Below are positions 32,490 through 40,021 of a stretch of DNA of 42,375 bases, piece after piece (the stretch's first letter is position 1; every line of letters starts with the position of its first letter). The position numbers were made by a program, and so were the translations under genes. Source of the DNA: a bacterium (GTDB taxonomy: Bacteria; Zhuqueibacterota; QNDG01; JAGLOF01); contig JAGLOF010000033.1 in NCBI GenBank assembly GCA_023139105.1, forward strand, positions 1 to 42,375, in the 5' to 3' direction. The notes under the pieces are model-generated. The model was given only the letters and a program-made list of their open reading frames with translations, was not told the origin of the DNA and did not search any database.

Positions 32490-32656
32490 TCGAACAAGAG
32501 CGAAAAAGATATAGAGATTAGCAACGAACAAGAGAGAACAAAACGGACAAGAAATAAATTGGAATGAAGCAGTAAACAAGACGAACAGGAAATGATATAA
32601 AGAAAAAAGGGTATATTTTTTTATTTATTTGTTTTAATTGTTCGTCTTGTTCGTTG
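32490..32656 (+). repeat. Palindromic array repeat, copy I
   Basis: Degenerate outer arm CATCGAACAAGAGCG at 32488, inner left arm GCAACGAACAAGAGAG at 32521, right arm GTTCGTCTTGTTCGTTGC ending at 32656. It closes the array 53 bases before the end of the endonuclease III gene. Confidence 0.85.
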
Positions 32657-32709
32657 CTAAATTTTTGTTCATTGGTATTACGAGTATTTTACTTGAGTTG
32701 TATTTTATT

Positions 32710-33366
32710 CTACCTTGATTTACCCACGCCATGTCTCTCACATATATGAGAAACTTTACATTTGGAGCAAAAGGGTGAGATAGGCTTACAGATTCCCTGC
32801 CCAAAGGCTACCAGTATGTCGTTTATTGGAATCCACCATTCCTGAGGCAATTTTTCCCTGAGAACCATTTCAGATTCATCGGGCGTTTTTGTTTTAATAT
32901 AGCCGAACCTGTTAGAGATACGGTGCACATGAGTGTCTACGCAAATTCCCGGTTTTCCAAATCCCAGGGTGATCGTCAGGTTGGCTGTTTTTCTGCCTAC
33001 ACCAGGTAATTTGAGTAACGCATCGAGATTATCAGGTACATTTCCAGCGTATTCATCCAACAGGATTTGAGAGATACGTCTCAGGTTTTCAGATTTAGTC
33101 TTATAAAAACCTGTGGGATAAATTAATTGTTGAATAGTCTCTGCAGAAAGTTTGAGCATCTGTGCAGGTGTTGTTGCTCTGGCAAAGAGACTACGTGATG
33201 CTTCTATGGTGACTTCATCCTTGGTACGCAGGCTCAAGACTGTTGATATGAGCACTTGATATGGATCATTACTGCGTTCTGCTATAAGCGTGACAACAGG
33301 AACTTTCCATTTGGGATACTCTGCTTTGAGTATGGAAAGTAGCGTATGTAAAGTACTATTATTCAA
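32710..33366 (-). CDS. nth: Endonuclease III
   Basis: This DNA glycosylase/AP lyase removes oxidised pyrimidines. The helix-hairpin-helix [10 protein letters not shown] carries catalytic Lys126, and Asp144 lies in VDTHVHR. The iron-sulfur cluster ligands C193, C200, C203 and C209 have the standard C-x6-C-x2-C-x5-C spacing. The length of 218 residues is normal. The start appears to be TTG with only a weak ribosome site, so the first residues are uncertain. It is the last gene of a minus-strand group that begins with the S4 protein. Confidence 0.93.
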   Translation of the reverse strand: MNNSTLHTLLSILKAEYPKWKVPVVTLIAERSNDPYQVLISTVLSLRTKDEVTIEASRSLFARATTPAQMLKLSAETIQQLIYPTGFYKTKSENLRRISQILLDEYAGNVPDNLDALLKLPGVGRKTANLTITLGFGKPGICVDTHVHRISNRFGYIKTKTPDESEMVLREKLPQEWWIPINDILVAFGQGICKPISPFCSKCKVSHICERHGVGKSR

Positions 33367-33387
33367 ATATTTTCAATCACTTTCCGG

Positions 33388-34362
33388 CTATAAATCCATT
33401 ACTTCCGGATTGACCAGATATTCGGGTATGTCCCCTCTGAGGGCAGCCAGAATATTTTCTGCAGCTATAATTGCCATCTTATCCCGGGCATCATATGTAG
33501 AACTGCCAGTGTGTGGTGTCATGACTACATTATCCAGGGTCATCAGCTCTGCTTCCACACGTGGTTCATTTTCAAAGACATCCAGTGCTGCAGCTCCAAG
33601 AGGTCCGTTTTTAAGCGCATAGATCAGGGCTTTTTCATCAATGATTGGGCCACGGGCGGTATTTATAAGAATTGACCCGGACTTCATGCTTGCAAGTTCC
33701 TCAGTGCTGATGAGGTGGCGTGTCTCATCTGTTAAAGGTAGATTTAATGAGATAATATCCGATTGTTTTAAGAGATTTTTTAAATCCATGTATTTAGCAC
33801 CCATGGTGCGCATGCCAGGTTTTTTATTTCGGCTATTATAGACCAGCTTCATGTCAAAACCAATAGCTCGTTTTGCTACAGCATGCCCAATCCTTCCGGC
33901 ACCGATAATTCCCAGGGTCTTTCCCGAGAGCTCGACGCCTCGAAGAAGTTTAGGCCCCCAGCTTGTAAAATTTCCATCACGAACATATCTATCACTTTCA
34001 GGTATTCGTCTGGCAGCAGCAAGAAGCAGGGCCCAGGCTAAATCTGCAGTGGCATTTGTCAGCACGCCGGGGGTATTTGTTACCATTATGCCATTCTGTG
34101 TTGCTGTGGCTACATTTATATTATTATATCCAACAGCATAATTAGATATGACTTCTGTTTGATTGGCTGCTTCAATTATTTCATCGTTAATAGTATCGTT
34201 AAGAAGACAGAGAATAGCATCACGCCCTTCAACTTCCTTGATGAGCTCTTCATGAGTCATGACACGATCTTTTCCAAATACATCTACAGTGTGACACGCC
34301 TTTTTTAAAATTTCAATACCGGCATCGGGTATTTGACGGGTTATAAAGATATTCCATGACAT
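33388..34362 (-). CDS. D-2-hydroxyacid dehydrogenase (glyoxylate/hydroxypyruvate reductase-like)
   Basis: This NAD(P)-dependent dehydrogenase of 324 residues reduces 2-keto acids such as glyoxylate or hydroxypyruvate. The nucleotide-binding motif GIIGAGRIGH is at 151-160. The catalytic Arg237 (NTARGP), Glu266 (FENEP) and His284 (TPHTGS) are all present. GAGG lies six bases before the ATG. It is flanked closely by the S4-domain gene upstream (7 bases) and nth downstream (21 bases), implying one transcript. Substrate choice between glycerate-type and phosphoglycerate-type cannot be fixed; the short length excludes the ACT-domain SerA form. Confidence 0.88.
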   Translation of the reverse strand: MSWNIFITRQIPDAGIEILKKACHTVDVFGKDRVMTHEELIKEVEGRDAILCLLNDTINDEIIEAANQTEVISNYAVGYNNINVATATQNGIMVTNTPGVLTNATADLAWALLLAAARRIPESDRYVRDGNFTSWGPKLLRGVELSGKTLGIIGAGRIGHAVAKRAIGFDMKLVYNSRNKKPGMRTMGAKYMDLKNLLKQSDIISLNLPLTDETRHLISTEELASMKSGSILINTARGPIIDEKALIYALKNGPLGAAALDVFENEPRVEAELMTLDNVVMTPHTGSSTYDARDKMAIIAAENILAALRGDIPEYLVNPEVMDL

Positions 34363-34369
34363 AGAGACC

Positions 34370-34765
34370 TCAAATTTTCCATTTATCCAGGTTACGGCGT
34401 TCTTTTTTTGTAGGACGCCCTTTGTATTTTATGTGGTGTACAGGTTCTGCTTTTTTCATGAGTTCCATAAGTTCTTTTTGTTCAATAGTGAGCTCGGTAA
34501 TCTTTTCGTGATAGAGTTTTTGCGCTTTAGCTGCCGGAAGCCCACGCTCTGCCAAGGCCAAAACTTCCAGGTTTCGATAACGATCATGGACATGCACTGT
34601 GAGATAGTCGCCGGGCTTGATGAATTTATGTGGCTTGGCAGTTGTGCCATTAACTTTTACCTTACCTCCCTCACATGCTTTAGCTGCCTGGCTGCGGGTT
34701 TTGTAAAAGCGTGCGGCATTCAGCCAGCGGTCTATTCTTACAGTTTCGAGAGGTTGTTTGCGCAT
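34370..34765 (-). CDS. S4-domain RNA-binding protein (Hsp15/RqcP-like)
   Basis: This 131-residue basic protein has an N-terminal S4 domain: RIDRWLNAARFYKTRSQAAK, then GGKVKVNG and KPGDYLTV. The C-terminal tail is lysine-rich (KGRPTKKERRNLDKW). Hsp15 and RqcP bind stalled large ribosomal subunits carrying peptidyl-tRNA. It is the first gene of the minus-strand group and starts with ATG at 34765. Confidence 0.85.
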   Translation of the reverse strand: MRKQPLETVRIDRWLNAARFYKTRSQAAKACEGGKVKVNGTTAKPHKFIKPGDYLTVHVHDRYRNLEVLALAERGLPAAKAQKLYHEKITELTIEQKELMELMKKAEPVHHIKYKGRPTKKERRNLDKWKI

Positions 34766-35083
34766 GAAATAGTCTACTTGAATTATTAGTTATATCAGAT
34801 GATACAAAATACGTATTGTCCGGTCAGTTTGCAAGGAGAAGAATATTAAGCAATATTGTCAATTGTTACAGGGATGACAGTTTTTTTGGGGTGACCTGCA
34901 AGCTATATGTATTACTTACTTGGTCTGGCAAAGAAGCAAAAAAGTGCAGGTTTTTTTCTTGTCATTGATTCAATTATGTCGTATTTTATATAAAATTAAA
35001 CTTTACTTATGAAAACTTCCAGAAACATTTAGATTGTACTTTTCGTAGACGGGTATCCCGGGATTCAAAAAAAGGAGGAGACA
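34766..35083. other. Divergent intergenic region
   Basis: This holds the promoters for the minus-strand S4 group and the plus-strand ABC operon. Apart from the promoter given separately, it has no recognised gene or strong hairpin. Confidence 0.5.
34959..34987 (+). promoter_or_regulatory. Candidate promoter of the ABC operon
   Basis: TTGTCA and TATTTT are separated by 17 bases, about 95 bases ahead of the first ABC gene. Confidence 0.45.
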
Positions 35084-36007
35084 TTGTCCGTCATCTTAGA
35101 GGACTTCACTATAAGCTATGGGAAATATGTTGCCGTGGATGCCATGACAGCTGCTTTTCCCTCTGGTTCCACAGGCCTTTTAGGGGCAAATGGTGCAGGT
35201 AAATCCAGTCTTATCAAAGGCCTTCTCGGTTTAGTACCTTTGGCCGGCGGTAGGGCTACTATTTTAGGTAGAGATGTGGCTTCGGAGCGGAAGGCTATCC
35301 GGCAGATGATTGGTTATATGCCGGAAGACGATTGTCTGATTCCAGGTTTGACGGGCATAGGAATGGTACAGTATGCAGGTGAATTATGCGGTATGAGCGG
35401 TCAGGATGCAATTCAGCGGGGCCACGAGGTGCTCTTTATGGTTGGTCTTGGCGAAGCGCGTTACCGCAAAGTAGAATCATATTCTTCAGGGATGCGCCAA
35501 CGTATTAAAATGGCACAGGCATTAGTGCATGATCCCAAACTTCTCTTTCTTGATGAACCTACCAGCGGCATGGATCCCAAAGGCCGGCAGGAGATGCTTG
35601 AACTCATACAGACAATTTCCTCCCGTGGCACAATGTCAATCGTTCTGGCCACTCATATATTGATTGATGTGGAGAGAACGTGTGAGCGTGCGGTGATTAT
35701 ACATCGGGGAAAATTGATCAAGGAAGAATCTATTAAAAATCTACAGGGCAGTTACTCGGGTACTTATACAGTACGCGTTGAAGGCAATCGTGATAGTTTT
35801 GAAAAAAAACTTAAACAAGCCGGTTGTCAGATAGAACCCAATGGTAAACACTTGATGGATGTCTCGCTTCCCGATGGTGCTGATACTCAAATAGTATTGA
35901 TTGCCGCAAAAGATTCCGGTGCCACATTAAGGAAGCTGGTACCAAGTGTGCAGAGTCTTGAAGATGTTTTTGTGAAAATGATAGGGGATGAGCATGCCAA
36001 TTTATGA
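35084..36007 (+). CDS. ABC transporter ATP-binding protein
   Basis: This ATPase subunit of 307 residues has Walker A GANGAGKSS (34-42), signature SSGMRQR, and Walker B LLFLDEPTSGMD. The C-terminal 80 residues are a regulatory-type extension. It starts with TTG preceded by GGAGGAG. It is followed by a permease, a second ATPase and a second permease, each overlapping or abutting. The pattern fits an ABC-2 type exporter with two different half-transporters. Confidence 0.92.
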   Translation: MSVILEDFTISYGKYVAVDAMTAAFPSGSTGLLGANGAGKSSLIKGLLGLVPLAGGRATILGRDVASERKAIRQMIGYMPEDDCLIPGLTGIGMVQYAGELCGMSGQDAIQRGHEVLFMVGLGEARYRKVESYSSGMRQRIKMAQALVHDPKLLFLDEPTSGMDPKGRQEMLELIQTISSRGTMSIVLATHILIDVERTCERAVIIHRGKLIKEESIKNLQGSYSGTYTVRVEGNRDSFEKKLKQAGCQIEPNGKHLMDVSLPDGADTQIVLIAAKDSGATLRKLVPSVQSLEDVFVKMIGDEHANL

Positions 36008-36842
36008 GGAAACCTACCGTCCGTGGCACGGTCATACGGTGACACATCCTAAAACGGGCTGGGTAATTGCAAAGACCGGATTCCGCCTTTTATGGAAGCG
36101 TAGTATGATACTATTTCTGGTTATGGCAAATTTAAATTTTGTAGTACGTGCGGTTCAGATCTATCTGGTGAGTCGTACGGGCAGCCTGTCCAAGGCATTG
36201 CCCAATGCCGGGATGTTTGATATAAATGCTGGATTCTTCCTTAGTTTCATTAAAGGACAGATTTTCTGGTTTATAATAATAATGATTTTTGCCGGAGCAG
36301 GTCTTATTGCAAATGATCGAAAATTTAAGGCTCTTTCAATATATTTCTCCAAACCTGTTAATTTTTGGGATTATATCCTGGGTAAATTCAGTGTGATGGC
36401 CGGTTACGGCATTCTGGTTACATTAATACCGGGTTGGCTTTTATTCCTGACCGCTGTAATGCTTGGTAAAGATTCTTCTGTATTCAGTCAGTTCTGGTGG
36501 GTGCCATTATCTATGCTGGCGGCTGTAATTATCCTGATCTCTACGTGGGGAACTGTTGTGTTGGCTCTATCAGCCATTTCCAGATCGACACGCACAGCGG
36601 CAATTTTATCATTTGGTGTTTTTCTCTTTCCTGAATTGATCAGGGCAATTCTTTCGCGAATACCCTCTATTGGACTGTTTTCTTTGCAGGCTGTGACACG
36701 CCAGATAATGGCTGCTGTTTTCGGGCAGCGATTACCATATGATTTTTCTGTATGGCTGGGAGCAATACTCATAATATGTATAACAGTGTTGGCACTATTT
36801 GTCATTAGATGGCGGGTTCGTCCCACGGAGGTAGTAGGATGA
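35994..36842 (+). CDS. ABC-2 type permease
   Basis: This membrane protein has about six hydrophobic segments and an N-terminal cytoplasmic stretch beginning MPIYEETYRPWHG, typical of permeases that pair with such ATPases. ATG 35994 is chosen over 35988 because of spacing from AGGGGA. It overlaps the ATPase gene upstream by 14 bases and the next ATPase start (ATGA). Cargo unknown. Confidence 0.82.
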   Translation: MPIYEETYRPWHGHTVTHPKTGWVIAKTGFRLLWKRSMILFLVMANLNFVVRAVQIYLVSRTGSLSKALPNAGMFDINAGFFLSFIKGQIFWFIIIMIFAGAGLIANDRKFKALSIYFSKPVNFWDYILGKFSVMAGYGILVTLIPGWLLFLTAVMLGKDSSVFSQFWWVPLSMLAAVIILISTWGTVVLALSAISRSTRTAAILSFGVFLFPELIRAILSRIPSIGLFSLQAVTRQIMAAVFGQRLPYDFSVWLGAILIICITVLALFVIRWRVRPTEVVG

Positions 36843-37756
36843 GAATTGAGGCAATGAATCTCTCCAAATGGTATGGCCAGGTCATTGGTGTCAATAATTT
36901 AAATTTTAATCTTGGACCTGGTGTAACGGGATTTTTGGGGCCAAATGGTGCAGGCAAGACAACGCTCATCCGTTTGATGACCGGTCAGTTGAAACCCAGT
37001 AAAGGCACAGCATCCATTGGCGGAGAACCTGTATGGAATAATTTCCGCATGATTGGCAATGTAGGCTATTGTCCGGAAATGGATGCCTTCTGGAGTTATC
37101 ATACGGGCTATGAATTTGTATATTCTCTCATGCGCATGCATGATCTTTCACATGTTGATGCATGTAGCAGAACAGAAAAGGCCATTGCCGTTGTAGGAAT
37201 GGAAGAGGCAATGAATAAACGTATTGGAGGATATTCAAAAGGCATGCGGCAGCGTATTAAACTTGCCCAGGCTATTGCCCATGACCCTCCTGTTCTACTT
37301 TTGGATGAACCACTTAACGGCATGGATCCTGTAGCGCGCCGTAATACTATTGCACTGGTTAAAGAGATGGGGAACCAAGGCAAAACAGTAATAGTCTCCA
37401 GCCATGTACTGCATGAAGTTGAGGAGATGACAGATACTATTTTGCTTATCAATCATGGGCGTCTTCTGGCCGAAGGGAATATATATGAAATCCGTCGACT
37501 GATTGATGAACATCCGTTACAAGTGAGTATCCGTTGTGATCAGGTTAAACTTCTGACAGCCAGACTAATGGAGTTTGAAGATGTGCTTAGTATAGATCTT
37601 GACCGGGAGCGGAATCAAGTGACAGTTGAGACGAATAATCCTGAGGTTTTTCATGCCCGGCTGCCGGATCTGGCACTTAATGCCGGGGTGCGTATAGAAT
37701 CATTATGGTCGCCTGATGAAAATTTAGAGGCGGTCTTTGAATATCTGGTGAGGTAG
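36839..37756 (+). CDS. ABC transporter ATP-binding protein (second)
   Basis: This ATPase of 305 residues has Walker A GPNGAGKTT (34-42), signature YSKGMRQR and Walker B LLLDEPLNGMD. ATG 36839 overlaps the permease stop (ATGA) and has GGAGG upstream, so it is preferred over a longer frame from 36809. It is related to, but clearly distinct from, the first ATPase of the operon, implying a heterodimeric ATPase pair. Confidence 0.92.
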   Translation: MRIEAMNLSKWYGQVIGVNNLNFNLGPGVTGFLGPNGAGKTTLIRLMTGQLKPSKGTASIGGEPVWNNFRMIGNVGYCPEMDAFWSYHTGYEFVYSLMRMHDLSHVDACSRTEKAIAVVGMEEAMNKRIGGYSKGMRQRIKLAQAIAHDPPVLLLDEPLNGMDPVARRNTIALVKEMGNQGKTVIVSSHVLHEVEEMTDTILLINHGRLLAEGNIYEIRRLIDEHPLQVSIRCDQVKLLTARLMEFEDVLSIDLDRERNQVTVETNNPEVFHARLPDLALNAGVRIESLWSPDENLEAVFEYLVR

Positions 37757-37758
37757 TA

Positions 37759-38556
37759 ATGAGATTTCTCATCCAATTTTTTCTTAAAAATGGAATCCAC
37801 AGCCGCCGTACATTGTGGATGGGCTTGATCTGCCTGATTCCTCTGGCAGTTGCCGTTCTGCTTTTTTTATTCAGGCCCATACTGTCAAAAGAGGGTATTG
37901 AACTGCCGGAGCTTTTCCCTCAGATCAACTTTTGGCTGTATCTTCACTTCTTACTGCCCTTGGTATCTGTCTTTATAGGATCTGCTGTAATTGGTGATGA
38001 AGTTGAAGACAGAACACTGCCATACCTTCTGACCAGGCCTCTGGAACGACGGTGGATTGTACTCTCTAAGTTGGTGGCAGGATGGATGACGGCCGGAGTA
38101 TTGATGTTTTCCTCGTTGCTTCTGACATATGTTGTCATGATGTTGGGCGGAGGTGTTGAGAATGTTTCTGCTTCTTTTGGACAGCTTCTCCAGAGCGGTG
38201 GTGTTTTACTAATAGGCCTGGCAGTGTATATTCCTCTGTTTACCTTATTGGGAGGAGTTGTTCGGCGTCCGGTGCTTGCAGGTTTGATTCTTACCTTTGG
38301 TTGGGAAAACAGTGTTGCCTTTTTTCCTGGTAATGTAAAACTTGTAACAGTTGCGCATTATCTTCATATATTATCACCACCACTTCAGAAAGTTGATCAA
38401 GGTGGAGCGCGAAATCTCTTTAATATGGTAATTCAGACAACAGAACTGTCTACATTAACCGCTGTGCTTATTCTGGTTGGTCTAGGAGCAATATTTATCT
38501 GGATGTCTTCTTCTCTTTTATTAATTAAAGAGTATAGATTACAGCAGGAGGCCTAA
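37759..38556 (+). CDS. ABC-2 type permease (second)
   Basis: This membrane protein of 265 residues has about six segments and the ABC-2 signature GDEVEDRTLPYLLTRPLERR after the second. It starts 2 bases after the second ATPase and ends the operon, 7 bases from the convergent stop of the PLP-enzyme gene. No terminator hairpin was recognised between the two convergent genes. Confidence 0.85.
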   Translation: MRFLIQFFLKNGIHSRRTLWMGLICLIPLAVAVLLFLFRPILSKEGIELPELFPQINFWLYLHFLLPLVSVFIGSAVIGDEVEDRTLPYLLTRPLERRWIVLSKLVAGWMTAGVLMFSSLLLTYVVMMLGGGVENVSASFGQLLQSGGVLLIGLAVYIPLFTLLGGVVRRPVLAGLILTFGWENSVAFFPGNVKLVTVAHYLHILSPPLQKVDQGGARNLFNMVIQTTELSTLTAVLILVGLGAIFIWMSSSLLLIKEYRLQQEA

Positions 38557-38563
38557 CATATTT

Positions 38564-39634
38564 TTATTCAAAATAACCATGCAGCCCTTCCGGTAGTGAG
38601 CAAATGGACAGTTTTTTTATTTCTTCCGGAGCAGGTTGACTGTTGTAGGTATTCCAGAATAGTATTGTTTTAGTTTTTAATTTTTTGGTATTGCTAATTA
38701 GTGCTGCCAGAGCCTTGCCTGTATATGTTGTCTCCAGATGTATTTCATGGATGTCTTTTATTAGTTCAACTGCCTGTATCCCACTTTCTGTGGGTTCTGC
38801 GTAGCCGTCTCCATATTCATTATTATCTATATACACTTCATTTTCCAGCTGAACAGAAGGGAAGGACGGATCGGTTTTATTTAAAAATTGAACGATTTGT
38901 CTGTATAGATTTGCAAATGTGTCATTATTTGCCATTGTATCCGGAACAACACGTACAGCGTGTATCTTGGTTTTTAATCCGGCGGCTTTCAGGCCAACGG
39001 CCAAACCGGCAGCAGTACCCATTGTGCCCAGAGGAAGAAAAATAACATCAGGTTTAGGCAGCAAGTCCTGTTCAATTTGTTCTTTCAGTTCAAACGCAGC
39101 AGACACAAATCCGCATGCTCCTAATGCTGTTGTCCCTCCTGAAGGAATAATTGCAGGTTTTTTGCCCCGTTTGAAAAGCTCACAGAGGATGCGGTAACGT
39201 GTTCTGTTTTTTATATTCGAGTAATCCGAATATTGATGAATTTCAGTTTTGTTCAGTATATGATGACGAAGTGTTTGACAAACTTTATCAGAGACTGGTT
39301 GAGGGTACAGGTGAACTATCGGATGTATCCCCAGTTTTCGGGCATATAATGATGTGGCTAGTGCATGATTGGATCCGACAGCGCCAAATGTCAGTACAGA
39401 CTTCTTGTGGTGTTTAAGTGCATCTGCCAGTAGAAATTCAAGTTTACGAATTTTATTACCACCATACTGTATTGCTGATATGTTATCGCATTTCATATAA
39501 AGATTTTGGAATGTTAATGATTTTCCCAGATCAGATAGCTTGATGACAGGTGTAGGGAATATGCCCAGATGTATGTAAGGTAATGTATTGGCAAGTGCCG
39601 GGAATTCTGTGAATAATGCAGGTTTGTTAAACAA
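38564..39634 (-). CDS. PLP-dependent D-cysteine desulfhydrase / ACC deaminase family
   Basis: This fold-type II PLP enzyme of 356 residues has the PLP lysine in GGNKIRKLEF (K61), followed by TFGAVGSNHALATS and the phosphate-binding loop SGGTTALGACGF. Members release ammonia from D-cysteine or ACC; which substrate applies here cannot be read off. The start is TTG 39634, six bases after a strong AAGGAGAT; a nearby ATG is in another frame. It is slightly longer than the usual 325-340. Confidence 0.85.
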   Translation of the reverse strand: MFNKPALFTEFPALANTLPYIHLGIFPTPVIKLSDLGKSLTFQNLYMKCDNISAIQYGGNKIRKLEFLLADALKHHKKSVLTFGAVGSNHALATSLYARKLGIHPIVHLYPQPVSDKVCQTLRHHILNKTEIHQYSDYSNIKNRTRYRILCELFKRGKKPAIIPSGGTTALGACGFVSAAFELKEQIEQDLLPKPDVIFLPLGTMGTAAGLAVGLKAAGLKTKIHAVRVVPDTMANNDTFANLYRQIVQFLNKTDPSFPSVQLENEVYIDNNEYGDGYAEPTESGIQAVELIKDIHEIHLETTYTGKALAALISNTKKLKTKTILFWNTYNSQPAPEEIKKLSICSLPEGLHGYFE

Positions 39635-40021
39635 GGCATGATCTCCTTTATTTTTATTGAATAAGGTAAATAGAAAAAATTATAAAAAAAAGAGCATTCG
39701 ACCTTGGGAGACAGAAAATTCCTCCCTGGCAGAGACAGCGTTAAGACCGTATGTGTCATTGCGAGGCGTTCTGTGCCGTGGCAATCTCCTTGCACTGAGT
39801 TGTGTGACCTGCAGTTCCCGCTGATGCTTGAGGAGGCTGCCGCGATGCGTTGAGAGTAAAAAAACATTGGTGCTTCCGGATATTTTATGGATTAATAACA
39901 TCACATCAACATGCTGTATTCATCTGTGGAGATCTGAGTTGTCTGCGGATTTATAACTCTTACTTGCATTTACAGGGTAAAAGTATTGATATTAAATCAA
40001 TACAAACAAAGAGAGGGTGTA
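39635..40021. other. Divergent intergenic region with a REP-like element
   Basis: It separates the minus-strand PLP enzyme from rnr. It contains the dispersed-repeat element listed separately, and TTGCAT (39964) followed 17 bases later by TGATAT as a weak promoter candidate for rnr. No gene is seen. Confidence 0.45.
39755..39788 (-). repeat. Dispersed intergenic element (GTCATTGCGAGG type)
   Basis: GTCATTGCGAGGC ... GTGGCAATCTC is the core of a REP-like intergenic sequence seen in many bacterial genomes. GATTGCCAC on the minus strand imperfectly mirrors the GCGAGG end. Confidence 0.5.

Noticed and set aside
21827-32656. Canonical integron attC sites at the repeats
   Set aside because: The arms read GCAACGAAC and GTTCGTTGC; neither RYYYAAC nor GTTRRRY is satisfied at the ends and no integron integrase is in view, so the likeness to an integron is one of layout only.
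21827-32656. CRISPR array
   Set aside because: Repeats are 110-240 bases, irregularly spaced and separated by whole genes, with no short spacers and no cas genes.
39755-39788. Small RNA or coding region around the GTCATTGCGAGG element
   Set aside because: It matches a widespread dispersed intergenic repeat; open frames across it have no protein-like features.
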